Shown here one piece after another: positions 16,753 to 25,300 of a DNA stretch of 64,000 bases. Under the pieces are notes generated by a model. The model saw only the letters and a list, made by a program, of their open reading frames with translations, had not been told where the DNA came from and made no database searches. The translations under genes were made by a program, and so were the position numbers. How positions within the stretch are numbered: the stretch's first letter is position 1; every line of letters starts with the position of its first letter. The stretch covers positions 124,001 through 188,000 of the forward strand of contig NC_015951.1 in assembly GCF_000147815.2 (NCBI RefSeq), in the 5' to 3' direction. This DNA is from Streptomyces violaceusniger Tu 4113 (GTDB lineage Bacteria > Actinomycetota > Actinomycetes > Streptomycetales > Streptomycetaceae).

Positions 16753-16946
16753 CGTGGCCTGCCCTGTGGGGCCGGGCGCTCAATTCCCCGAGGCATCACC
16801 TCAAAGTGGATACGCGGCAGCGAGGCTCCAGTTGCCCTCGAGCACGCAGGCATATCAGCCGGAGACCTCCCGCGCCGATCTCCTGCGGCATGCCCCTCGT
16901 GGCATCTGGTTGCCCCAGAATCCGAACAAGCGATCTAACGCGAGGC

Positions 16947-17174
16947 ATGAGCCACGACTTCCCTCTCGACCTCGTGGAGGCGCAGACCGCCTGGTACCGC
17001 ACGTACTGGCAGCTCGCCAAATCCGGGCCGACAGCCAGCACCACGAGGGACCGCTGGCGCCTGCAGCAGCTGTCGAAACAGATCGCCGGACACCCGTACT
17101 GGTGTGGACCATCGGGCACACCCGCCGCGCGCATGGAACTCAAGGAGCTCGCCCGGCGTGAGGTCAGGCGATGA
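16947..17174 (+). CDS. Small conserved actinomycete hypothetical protein
   Basis: 75 residues, MSHDFPLDLVEAQTAWYRTY to LARREVRR. The pattern LVEAQxxWxxxYxxLA...RxxLxxLSxxxxGHPYW looks like a widespread small Streptomyces family of unknown role. ATG 16947 follows gcgagg; the in-frame extension upstream is poor coding sequence. Confidence 0.6.
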   Translation: MSHDFPLDLVEAQTAWYRTYWQLAKSGPTASTTRDRWRLQQLSKQIAGHPYWCGPSGTPAARMELKELARREVRR

Positions 17175-17448
17175 GACCCGCCGCTCGAACGGAAACACCG
17201 GTTTGTGTGTTCATGACCTGGACATCGGTCTCCCGCGGGGAGCGCAGACCCGGAGCCTGACCGGCGCTATCGGGTCCCAGCCGATCTCCGTTCTCGACTG
17301 TGCGCGGTCGGCGTCCGGGCCGGACAGGCATCTCGTCCTCGTCGTCCCATGACCGGGTCTTTCTCAGTGGCCGATTTCGCTCCACCGGGCCGACTGGTTG
17401 CTGGGACGATCGCTCGTAGGCAGCCACAACGAGCCCGGGGGTGGGACG

Positions 17449-17910
17449 GTGTTGGAAGAACGCAACGAGCAGGTGGAGCGTGGCTATCTGCTGCTCCAGG
17501 CGGCGGTCGCCGAGGGTGCCCTCGGCGATATTCCAGCCGCCTACCGTCGGGCGCAGGAACTCGCGGAGATGGAAGGCGAGGCGCTGGTCAGGCGGGGGCG
17601 TCGGACGCCATCCGCGGATCATCATCCGGCGCCGGGAAGGGTCACCTCGCTCGGCTTCGCGTACACCCAGAGGTCGATCTCGACCTCCTCGTCGCATTCC
17701 TCGCAGCGGCGGACGTCGACGTCGCCGGCCACGCGCACGTGGATCAGCCAAGCGTTCCTGCCGCACTTCGGGCACATCGTCTCGCGCGCCGTACGTATGG
17801 GCTCGCCGTATCGCTTTGTCACACCAGTATCCTGCCGGACGGCCTCCCGGAGACCGGCATTTCCCTCATCAAAGGGTGTCGGCGGGTTCTTGAGGGCCCG
17901 GGGGTTTTGA
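17449..17910 (+). CDS. Hypothetical protein, probably read past its natural end
   Basis: From GTG 17449, the first 55 residues (LEERNEQVERGYLLLQAAVA, LGDIPAAYRRAQELAEMEGE) have good coding character and a helical fold. After about 17620 the frame becomes the antisense of a zinc-ribbon gene on the other strand and loses coding character. The real product was probably shorter and its end has been lost or shifted. Confidence 0.4.
   Translation: MLEERNEQVERGYLLLQAAVAEGALGDIPAAYRRAQELAEMEGEALVRRGRRTPSADHHPAPGRVTSLGFAYTQRSISTSSSHSSQRRTSTSPATRTWISQAFLPHFGHIVSRAVRMGSPYRFVTPVSCRTASRRPAFPSSKGVGGFLRARGF
17622..17822 (-). CDS. Small zinc-ribbon protein
   Basis: 67 residues from GTG 17822 (or 51 from the internal ATG). 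Two Cys pairs, MCPKCGRNAW and RRCEECDEEVEIDLWVY, form a zinc ribbon. The role is unknown; such small ribbons often bind nucleic acid or partner proteins. It overlaps the doubtful 3' part of the plus-strand frame at 17449. Confidence 0.55.
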   Translation of the reverse strand: MTKRYGEPIRTARETMCPKCGRNAWLIHVRVAGDVDVRRCEECDEEVEIDLWVYAKPSEVTLPGAG

Positions 17911-17986
17911 GGGAGTTGTTGAAGGCTCTGGGCCATCCTTCGAGGGGTGTCCGGCCGACCCTCAAAGAACGTTGGTTATTTGAGGG
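17863..17986. repeat. Cluster of TTGAGGG/CCCTCAA motifs
   Basis: In 124 bp there are CCCTCATCAAAGGG (17863-17876), TTCTTGAGGG (17887-17896), TTTTGAGGG (17905-17913) and the inverted pair CCCTCAAA (17959-17966) / TTTGAGGG (17979-17986). This lies in the intergenic region between 17910 and the esterase gene (18235-19152). No other gene was seen there. It could be a protein-binding site or hairpin. Confidence 0.45.
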
Positions 17987-18234
17987 CACACTGCCGTTCA
18001 TGACCGTGCTGAACGACGCGCTCGGGTCCGCCGACAACCTTCTCGGCACCTTCCCGCTGCATCCGACCGAGATCCGCATCGGGTACGCGCGATAGCCGGG
18101 CATGAGACGTGTCCGGTCGATCGATGTCGACTGCGCGCCTGATGGTTTGCCGCCCACGTCGGCGGGAGTGCGCGAGGCTGTGTCTCACGTAATCGACCTC
18201 TGGGACTGGGATCCTTCGAGATCGCGGTCAGTCC

Positions 18235-19152
18235 CTACGATTGCGTAATCCGGTCGCGCAGCCAGGAGTCGACGCTGCTGAGCGCTGTCCTGGCCATTGC
18301 CGTGGGGTGGGCCGTGAAGCCGTGAGGTGAGTCGGGGTAGACCCGGAGCTCGACGTCATTGCCAGCCGCTGACAACCGACCTGCCAGCGCCAGGTTGTCT
18401 TCCAGCAACACGTCTGCGCTTCCGACGATCAGCAGCGTTGGGGGAAGCCCGCGAAGAACGCCGTAGATGGGAGAGATGTCGGGAACGGTGCGGTCTTCCA
18501 CATGGCCGGCGTACGCCTGGATGAAGTATTCGTCCGCGATGCGGCGACCGGCCGGGGTTCGTGCGCTCAGGTCGTAGGTCCCGAATTGGAGTGCCGCGCC
18601 GGTGAACTGACCAACGGTATCTCTGTCCCTCAGCCGGAGCAGGGTCGCCAAGGCGAGTGTGGCTCCCGCGGAGCTCCCGCCGATCGCAAGTCGGGACGTT
18701 CCGAAGCGGGCATCGGCTTCTTCGACGAGCCAGAGCGCCGCTGCTTCGCAGTCGTCGGGTGCCGCTGGCCACGGGTGCTCGGGGGCCAGCCGGTAGTCGA
18801 CGCTGACAACGGCGAGGTGGAGGGCGTCTGCGAGTTCGCGGTTGCGTTTGTCTCCTCGCGCTGCGGAGTCCATGTAGAAGCCGCCGCCGTGTATGTCCAG
18901 GTAGACGCCCTGCGGCGGACCGTCGATAGGAGTGAAGATTCTGACAGGGACGCGTGCTTCTGCGGCTTCGATCGTCTCTTCGATGGCAGGCGGATCGGCG
19001 GCAGGAGGAGCTGACCTCTTCGCTCGGACATCCTTCAGCTCCTCCAGTGAGCCGGGGCCACGGCCTGCCGCCCTCGACTTGTAGAAGTCGCGAGCTTCAT
19101 CGAGCTGCTCCGCGGGCACGTCAGCGAACAGTGCGTCCAGCGCGAGTCGCAC
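18235..19152 (-). CDS. Alpha/beta hydrolase, hormone-sensitive-lipase (HSL) family esterase
   Basis: 305 residues. The oxyanion-hole motif DIHGGGFYM (about residue 88), nucleophile GGSSAGATL (Ser about 160), Asp in GSADVLLED and His in DSPHGFTAHP form the HSL-type catalytic set. It would hydrolyse short-chain or drug-like esters in the cytoplasm. Start GTG 19152 is preceded by gaggagg. It stands alone beside the recombinase operon and may be cargo. Confidence 0.9.
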   Translation of the reverse strand: MRLALDALFADVPAEQLDEARDFYKSRAAGRGPGSLEELKDVRAKRSAPPAADPPAIEETIEAAEARVPVRIFTPIDGPPQGVYLDIHGGGFYMDSAARGDKRNRELADALHLAVVSVDYRLAPEHPWPAAPDDCEAAALWLVEEADARFGTSRLAIGGSSAGATLALATLLRLRDRDTVGQFTGAALQFGTYDLSARTPAGRRIADEYFIQAYAGHVEDRTVPDISPIYGVLRGLPPTLLIVGSADVLLEDNLALAGRLSAAGNDVELRVYPDSPHGFTAHPTAMARTALSSVDSWLRDRITQS

Positions 19153-19185
19153 GCGCCCTCCTCATCACTCGGGTCTAACTCCACG

Positions 19186-19611
19186 CTATCGAGGAAGTGT
19201 GCGGACTGACGCCACCGGGGTGGCGTCAAGCTGTCGTCGAAGCGTGGTGATCTCTTCGTGCTGGGCTGCGAGGCGGGACAGGGCTGTGGCCTGGAACTCC
19301 TTCAGAGCGTCTAGCTCAGTGTTCTTCCTGCTGAGGCGCTCGCGCAGAGTGGCAACCTCGGCCTTGAGACGTTCGATCTGAGCCAGGCGTGGGTCGGGCT
19401 GCTGTCCGGCTTCCTGGGCGGCTTGGCGCTGACGGTCGAACTCGGCCTTGAGGTGTGGGTAGGTGCGGTAGAGCGTCGCTCGCGGTACTCCTGCGAGGGT
19501 GCACAAGCTCTTGACGTCGCACTTCAGCCCGTCGGGAACGGGCCCGGCGAGAAGTTGCCGCATCGCGTTCTGAATCCTGGCCTCGGGTTCCGCTTGGGGG
19601 TTGTGCATCAT
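19186..19611 (-). CDS. Small HTH/coiled-coil partner of the recombinase trio (TnpC-like, DUF6262-like)
   Basis: 141 residues. The N-terminal half has a helix-turn-helix-like stretch (VKSLCTLAGVPRATLYRTYP). The C-terminal half is a long coiled coil (RLAQIERLKAEVATLRERLS). Size and place as last gene of the trio operon match Tn554 TnpC, a factor that helps orient and complete transposition. It overlaps the preceding recombinase by 4 nt. Confidence 0.75.
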   Translation of the reverse strand: MMHNPQAEPEARIQNAMRQLLAGPVPDGLKCDVKSLCTLAGVPRATLYRTYPHLKAEFDRQRQAAQEAGQQPDPRLAQIERLKAEVATLRERLSRKNTELDALKEFQATALSRLAAQHEEITTLRRQLDATPVASVRTLPR

Positions 19612-21779
19612 GAGCGCGGCTCCTCGTCAGGGTGGCCGGCAGCGTCGATATCGGCGACGATGCGAGTGGCACGGTCGAAGGCGGCCTGGGCTCGGGCCCG
19701 TTCGGGCTTGGAGAGTCTGGGGTTGCCGAGAAACACGGCCCGAGTGCTGTCGGCGTGTTCGGCCCAGATCTGCCGGTGCTGGGGGTGGTGGGTGGCCTGC
19801 GGGCAGCGGGCCGAGTCGCACATCCCCATCAGCGGCTCGGCTGCGTCCGGGGTGCCGGCGATTTTCAGGCACAATGCCTTGCCCGGATCGGAGAACCAGC
19901 AGTAGTTGCCGACACCGAGGTGCAGGGTCTTCGCCTTCGCTTTGAGGACTCGCTCGACGCGCCGGTCGTCGATGACGGTGACCGGCCCGGCGTCGTGCCG
20001 CCCCAGGACTTGGTCGACGGCCCTGAAGGCGCCAATGAGGTCGCGGGCGCCTTGGCCGCTGGGCAGGATGCCGCGCTGGTAGTCCTCGTAGGCGGCGACG
20101 GTCAACCGCAGGTGTTCGGCTTCTTCCTCGGCGGCGACTTCGGCGGCGAAGGCGGCCTGGTGTCCGCCGGGGCGGGCGGCATAGCCCTCGGCTGTGGCGA
20201 CGCTGGCATGCTTGAGGTGCAGTTTCACGGCCATAAGGCCGTGCGGGCGCTGGGCGATGGCCATCGCGAGCGTGCGCCGCAGAGCTCGGGGATTGACCGG
20301 GCCGTCGGGGATGGGCTCCAGGCCGAGCCGCTGTCCGTACTCGCCGTTCACCCATGCGCGCAGGGCGGTATAGCGGCTGTTGCTGTTGTTGGATGCCTTG
20401 GCGAACAGCCGCTCACCCGGGGCGGCGCCTGTGAGGGCTTCGGCGGTGGCGATGGCCAGGTGCACGTCTTCGGTGACTACCCACGCGTCCTCGGTCCCGC
20501 CGAATACCTCGCCCTTGATGCGGCGGGAGACCAAGCGGTAGCGGGTGCCGCCGCCGGGCCGCTGTTCCTGCTGGCGGCAGTTGCTCGTCAGTTCCGCCAG
20601 TTCCGAGGAACGCATCCCGGAAAGCGCCGAGGTGAGGAAGTAGGCGGCAGAGGTGACGGCATGGACCGTGACGTCCAGTTGGTGCCGGGCCATCGGCAGG
20701 GCCCAGGGCACCGGGGTGCCGTCATCGGGGCGGGACACCAGGGCTGCATCGCGGCACCAGGGCTGCTGAAGGCCGCACTCACTTACCCACCGTTCCAGTT
20801 CGGGACGGAGTCTCTCCAGGTCCCTGCGGTGTCCCATGGCTCCCGCCGCCTGAACGACGAGCGGATGCCACGACATGTGCAGGAGCGGGTCGCCCGCGTC
20901 CCATCCGCGCTTCAAGCGCTGAGTGACGGTCGCGTCAGCGGCCCGTGCAGCGGCAAGCCCGGTCTCTCGCCGTCGCTCGATGACCTCGCGCAAGCCATCG
21001 ACCTCAGTGACCAGCAGGCCGCGCCGCGAGGCGGCCTCACGTTGGTCGGCAGCGCGGGCCACGGCCGCCTCGGCCACCAGCAGCGGGCCGATCGTCTCCA
21101 GCAAGTACAGACAGTTCGCCAGTAGAGGCCGCAACAGGGTGTCCGGGACCGGCGGCACCCGGTTCTCGTCACTGCGTACATATCCCGTGACCTCGTCCGC
21201 GCTGCGGCCCGGCCACGGGGTGAAGCCCGGCTGGTAGCAATCGCTGAGGATCTCTGTATAGAGGACGAGGAACTGTGGAATGCGGACCATCGCCACCGTG
21301 GTCGCGGGTGACAGCAGCCGGTCAGGGTCGGTGGCACTGCGCGAGGCAGCCGCGAGATAGACGTCGCAGTGATGCTGGCGGACCTGCGACAGCGAGGTGA
21401 TGCCAACCGCGGTGAGGTGGTTGAACCACAGGGCCAGGTGCTTGAGTTCGGACCAGAGGGAGTTCGGGTTCAGTGGGGTGCGGAACGCCTGCGGCAAGAC
21501 GGCCACGTCCGGATGGAGCGGGGCCATCCGCGCCATCAGGTACTCGCGGGCAACCTGCCGCCAGCGGGGGTTGATGATGGCGGTGAAGTCCAGGATCTTG
21601 CGGTGTGCGCTCATCACCACCGGGGCGTCGGCGAGGCCGGTCAGGTCCCAGACATCCTGGTCGAATACGGGCCGCGGGCTGCCGGGCTCACGCCGCAGGC
21701 CGGCGGTCTCGATGACCGGGAGACCGTGGAAGGGGCGCCGCCCGGCCAGGGCCGGGGAAGAGGCATGGGCGGTCGTCAC
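19608..21779 (-). CDS. Tyrosine recombinase 3 of the trio (large, TnpB-like)
   Basis: 723 residues from GTG 21779. The recombinase core lies in about 415-600: SALSGMRSSELAELT (first Arg), VNPRALRRTLAMAI (H/RxxR-type box), and LKHASVATAEGYAARP with the Tyr. A C-terminal Cys/His region follows (NYCWFSDPGKALCLKI, CDSARCPQATHHPQH). A longer frame upstream to 22094 overlaps the previous gene and is not needed. It probably cuts and joins DNA together with the two other recombinases. Confidence 0.85.
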   Translation of the reverse strand: MTTAHASSPALAGRRPFHGLPVIETAGLRREPGSPRPVFDQDVWDLTGLADAPVVMSAHRKILDFTAIINPRWRQVAREYLMARMAPLHPDVAVLPQAFRTPLNPNSLWSELKHLALWFNHLTAVGITSLSQVRQHHCDVYLAAASRSATDPDRLLSPATTVAMVRIPQFLVLYTEILSDCYQPGFTPWPGRSADEVTGYVRSDENRVPPVPDTLLRPLLANCLYLLETIGPLLVAEAAVARAADQREAASRRGLLVTEVDGLREVIERRRETGLAAARAADATVTQRLKRGWDAGDPLLHMSWHPLVVQAAGAMGHRRDLERLRPELERWVSECGLQQPWCRDAALVSRPDDGTPVPWALPMARHQLDVTVHAVTSAAYFLTSALSGMRSSELAELTSNCRQQEQRPGGGTRYRLVSRRIKGEVFGGTEDAWVVTEDVHLAIATAEALTGAAPGERLFAKASNNSNSRYTALRAWVNGEYGQRLGLEPIPDGPVNPRALRRTLAMAIAQRPHGLMAVKLHLKHASVATAEGYAARPGGHQAAFAAEVAAEEEAEHLRLTVAAYEDYQRGILPSGQGARDLIGAFRAVDQVLGRHDAGPVTVIDDRRVERVLKAKAKTLHLGVGNYCWFSDPGKALCLKIAGTPDAAEPLMGMCDSARCPQATHHPQHRQIWAEHADSTRAVFLGNPRLSKPERARAQAAFDRATRIVADIDAAGHPDEEPRS

Positions 21780-23494
21780 TGGGGCTGTTCCTCCAGGTGC
21801 AGCGGCAAGAAGGCGGCGGTCTCGGTGCTCTGCCGGGTGACGGCCTCGATGGCGGCCGGGCCGAAGCGGGGCAGGATGTCCTCGTCCAGGCGGGCCGTGT
21901 ATGGCCCGAAGATCCGCAGGAACTGCGTGGTGGTCATCTGCTGGGCCTGCCGGGAGAAGTACGCCTTGAGCCTGAGCAGATTGGGCAGGTGACGGGTCGC
22001 GAACGCGGCGAGCGGACACAGCAGACACACCCAGGGCCGGGCCGGACACAGGGTTCCCGCCGGGGCGCGCGGGCCGTTGAGCGGGCTGGCGCACGCGGCG
22101 ACGAACATGTCCTGCTCACCGGAGAGCAGAGCCTGGATGGCCGCCGCGTCCAGACCGGCTTCCTCGACCAGGCGAGGGAAGCCCGCGGCGAACGCGGCAG
22201 CGTCCTCACCGCTGATCACGACCGGCGGGCCGGCCTTGCGCCGCACATCGCCCTGGGCCTGCTCGATGACGCCCTCAAGCGCGTCCAGCTGGGCCGGGGT
22301 GTGAGAGCTGAGGTAGTGATCTCCCTCGACGCGGGCGCTGTGGTTGGGGTCGATCGTCGTGCGGCCGGTCCAGGCCGTGCGGTCGCGCCGGTGGTGGTAG
22401 GTGGCCCTGACCCGGCCGCCGTGCACCGGAAGGGACTGCCCGTCGTCGCCGAGCACGCCCGAGGACTCCATCCAGGCCCGGCGCTGGCGCTGGCCGCGGG
22501 GGCGGTCGAAGATCCTGCCCTGCCCTCTTCCGAGTCCGTCGCGGCCCACATAGATCCATACACGATCAGCCAAATCCCCGGCGTGCTCACGTAGTTGGGC
22601 TGAGTGCTCCAGCCAGCGGTCCAGCAGCCGCACGGCATCACGGGGCAGGTTGAGCGCCTCGTCCCCGGTGCGGCCCTTGCGGTAGGAGAGCAGGACGGTG
22701 TTCGCCGAGGTCCGGGTGATGTTGTCGAGTCGCAGGGCGTCGATGCCGTCAGGGACGATGCCCGTGCGCATCGCAAACAGCGTGAGGTAGGCGAACGCCG
22801 TCTCCGAGGCCGGGAACAGCGCGGCTTCGACCGCTGCGAGCTGAGCCCGGTCAACACCGGCGCCCATCGTGCCGAACCGCTCGATGGCCTTTCTCGCCTC
22901 CGCGGGGCCCGCGTGGAGCCAGAGCCAGGCGAGGTTGTCGAAGGTGACGCCGTGGACGGACGGATCGGCACCCCGGCCGGCTGCCTCCTGCGCCTGACGG
23001 TGTGCGCGGCGGGCCGCCGCGATCTGTTCGGTGCAGGAGGCTTCCAGCCGCCGCCATTCACCGTCGCTGTAGGGCTGGTTGGGCCGGCTCTTCTGCACCT
23101 TGTTGATCCGCCGCCCGGCCAGGTGACGGCAGATACCCGGGTCCAGTCCTCCGGCTGTCTCCTGGAAGGCGTCCAGCACCACGCGGATGCGCCGTTCGCG
23201 GTGGTAGTCGCAGGTCAGCCAGTACTGGACCAGAGTGCCCGGGGTCAGATCGGCAAGACCGCCCGTGACACCCCAGGCATCGAGGTCGCGCGCCATCCGG
23301 CGCATCGTCGTCATGTACTGCCGGGCCACCGAGCGGGTGCGGATCGGCCCGTGCGGATGCGTGGCCGCAACCAGTCCCACGGCCAGGTCCGTGGCAAGCT
23401 GCTGGTTCGGCAGATCGTGCAGGACACCGTGGTGGATGACGCCGTCCGGCAGCGTGAACAGCACCGCCAGGGGGTGCTGGATCTCGGCTGGCAT
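21776..23494 (-). CDS. Tyrosine recombinase 2 of the trio
   Basis: 572 residues. Catalytic-core motifs are recognisable although divergent: AMRTGIVPDGIDALRL (Arg box), GRVRATYHHRRDRTAW (HxxR region) and ARVEGDHYLSSHTPAQ (Tyr). A Cys set near the C-terminus (CPARPWVCLLCPLAAF) resembles a metal site. The stop shares a base with the start of this gene's upstream neighbour (TGATG), and its own stop overlaps gene 3. Confidence 0.83.
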   Translation of the reverse strand: MPAEIQHPLAVLFTLPDGVIHHGVLHDLPNQQLATDLAVGLVAATHPHGPIRTRSVARQYMTTMRRMARDLDAWGVTGGLADLTPGTLVQYWLTCDYHRERRIRVVLDAFQETAGGLDPGICRHLAGRRINKVQKSRPNQPYSDGEWRRLEASCTEQIAAARRAHRQAQEAAGRGADPSVHGVTFDNLAWLWLHAGPAEARKAIERFGTMGAGVDRAQLAAVEAALFPASETAFAYLTLFAMRTGIVPDGIDALRLDNITRTSANTVLLSYRKGRTGDEALNLPRDAVRLLDRWLEHSAQLREHAGDLADRVWIYVGRDGLGRGQGRIFDRPRGQRQRRAWMESSGVLGDDGQSLPVHGGRVRATYHHRRDRTAWTGRTTIDPNHSARVEGDHYLSSHTPAQLDALEGVIEQAQGDVRRKAGPPVVISGEDAAAFAAGFPRLVEEAGLDAAAIQALLSGEQDMFVAACASPLNGPRAPAGTLCPARPWVCLLCPLAAFATRHLPNLLRLKAYFSRQAQQMTTTQFLRIFGPYTARLDEDILPRFGPAAIEAVTRQSTETAAFLPLHLEEQPQ

Positions 23495-25008
23495 CAGACC
23501 TCGCCCTCGAACTCGGCGACCGCGTCGGCATCCACGGTCAACGCGCCTCCGGCGGTCGCGTAGGCGTCCCGGTAGATCCGCTGGATGTCGAGCAGATGCA
23601 GATACGCCTGAGTAGTGGCGGCACTGGTATGTCCTAACAAATCACGCAGCACCAGCAGGGGATCGGCCTTGGTCAGATAGAGCGCCAGGGCGTCGTCGCC
23701 GCCCGTGTCCACGACGAGCTGGGCGGCCTGCTGGTAGTAGCCGCGTACCAGCCGCTCCAGCGTGGCCATCGCGAAGGTGTGCCTGGTGACATGGGGATGG
23801 ACATGTGGGAAGGACGACTCAAAGCGGTCCCGGATCCGTAGCGCGGTCCGGCGCAGAACGGTCGCCCAGTCGACGAATGGCTTCCCGCCGGACTGCACTG
23901 CCAGCAGGGCGCTGCCTCCGCCGGGTGCCACCAGCCGCAGCCGCTCGGCCGGGGTGAGGGTGTGCCAGCGGCGTCGCATTCCGTTGATCAGCGCGCCGTC
24001 GTGAGTCGGGGCCTCGACGAACAGCGGATCACAGGGCTGCCAGCGCGAGCCCTCCGCCGCCGCGGCCCGCTCCCAGCCGATGTAGTCGTGGACCCGGGCC
24101 AGGTCCTCGTAACCGATCCACGTCGACCGGCCCTTCCTGCCCTTCGCCGTCGGCGGAGCGAGCACCAGCGGCACCGGCACCGCCGTGCGGCGGCGCGGCA
24201 GCGGCGGCAGCTCGTAGACCGTCAGATGCGTGAACTCCTGCGACCGCAGCCCGCTGGACAGCGCCAGGCCGATCACGGCCGCGTTGCGACCGGTCTCCCG
24301 CCCCCGGAACGAGACATCCCGCTCACCCGCCGGGTCGTTGCCCGCCAGGGCCTGCATCAGCAGCTCAGCGTACGGCCTCTCCAGGTACTTCCGCGTCGCG
24401 TGCGCGTTGCCCGAACGCACCGTCGCCAGGTTCCTGGTGACCTCCACCCGCGCACCGTCCGGGCGGGTCATCGACTGGCGCACGTAGGAGAACGGGACCG
24501 TCGGCGCGTACCCCTCGGCCGCCGCCCACCGGTAGAAGGACGACAGCGTCTTGACCGCCAGATTCCAACTCGCCGAGCTCAGCCGCACCTCCAGCGGCCC
24601 GGACAGCCGGTACTCGGCGTACATCGACAACGCATCCCGAAGCCGCTGCCGATCAGCGAAGACCGGGATCCGGCGGGCGCCGAGAAACTCCACCCAGCCC
24701 TTGAGCGCCTGGGCGTACGTACGCCACGACTTCGGCGACGGCGCCCCGCTCACCGGTAACTCCCGGAGCCACAGGTTCATCACCACCGTCGGCCGAGGCA
24801 CCGCAGCGTCCTCGAAGCAGAGGTCCTCGTCGATGAGGACGGGCATGGTCTCCCGGATGACGGGCCGCTCGTACAGGCCCCACTCTTCCCACCCGGCGGA
24901 ACTGAAGTAGTGCAGGATCACGGAACGAACCTGGAGTGAGGCACGAGACAGAGCAAGAGCTAACACTCGTACGAGGGACAGAACTTCACCCTCACGAGAC
25001 ACGCTCAA
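23494..25008 (-). CDS. Tyrosine recombinase 1 of the trio (canonical core)
   Basis: 504 residues with a textbook phage-integrase C-terminal domain: LSSGLRSQEFTHLT (Arg), HPHVTRHTFAMATLE (HxxR), DLLGHTSAATTQAYLHL (His and nucleophile Tyr). The N-terminal SAM-like DNA-binding domain is around residues 70-170. First gene of the operon; its promoter must lie between 25009 and the broken resolvase. The start may be internal (for example the Met at residue 55), because the first 50 residues overlap the presumed element end. Confidence 0.9.
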   Translation of the reverse strand: MSVSREGEVLSLVRVLALALSRASLQVRSVILHYFSSAGWEEWGLYERPVIRETMPVLIDEDLCFEDAAVPRPTVVMNLWLRELPVSGAPSPKSWRTYAQALKGWVEFLGARRIPVFADRQRLRDALSMYAEYRLSGPLEVRLSSASWNLAVKTLSSFYRWAAAEGYAPTVPFSYVRQSMTRPDGARVEVTRNLATVRSGNAHATRKYLERPYAELLMQALAGNDPAGERDVSFRGRETGRNAAVIGLALSSGLRSQEFTHLTVYELPPLPRRRTAVPVPLVLAPPTAKGRKGRSTWIGYEDLARVHDYIGWERAAAAEGSRWQPCDPLFVEAPTHDGALINGMRRRWHTLTPAERLRLVAPGGGSALLAVQSGGKPFVDWATVLRRTALRIRDRFESSFPHVHPHVTRHTFAMATLERLVRGYYQQAAQLVVDTGGDDALALYLTKADPLLVLRDLLGHTSAATTQAYLHLLDIQRIYRDAYATAGGALTVDADAVAEFEGEV

Positions 25009-25022
25009 ACCGCAGAGCTAAC

Positions 25023-25300
25023 GCGCGGGTGTCCACCGACGGCCAGAAGCTCGACCGGCAGCTTGACGCGCTCACCCTGGCAAGTGTCGGCGCATCTTCT
25101 CGGACAGGAAGTCCGGCAAGAACGACCTGCGCCCGGAGCTGAAGGAGTGCCACGCCTTCCTCCAGCCCGGCGACTCCCTCGTCGTGACCGTCGCCCGCCT
25201 GCTGGGCGTGTCCGTCGGCACCCTCTACAACCACATCCCCGACCTGAAGGAACTGCGGGGCTCGCGTATCCCCGCCCAACTCGAAGGCAGCATGTCGTGA
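25023..25300 (+). pseudogene. Broken serine resolvase (N-terminus, middle and HTH joined with deletions)
   Basis: The sequence starts at ARVSTDGQKLDRQLDALTLA in one frame, then continues one frame away as CRRIFSDRKSGKNDLRPELK and AFLQPGDSLVV. It jumps straight to a helix-turn-helix end, VARLLGVSVGTLYNHIPDLK. The first residues (MxIGY, containing the start) and most of the catalytic domain with its long helix are missing. It ends in TGA 25298-25300, overlapping the next gene's GTG. Confidence 0.75.

Larger units (their letters stand above)
19186..25008 (-). mobile_element. Recombinase-in-trio (Tn554-like) element core
   Basis: Three different large tyrosine recombinases and a small coiled-coil protein form one operon in which each stop overlaps the next start (TGATG, GTGA, about 4 nt). 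This is the arrangement of Tn554 (tnpA-tnpB-tnpC) and RIT elements. The upstream end lies close to a resolvase fragment that begins abruptly at 25023. Terminal repeats were not identified, so the limits given are those of the genes. Confidence 0.75.

Noticed and set aside
14612..16783. 723-codon minus-strand frame across the secreted protein and nuclease genes
   Set aside because: It is the mirror of two well-supported genes and has repetitive, low-quality composition.
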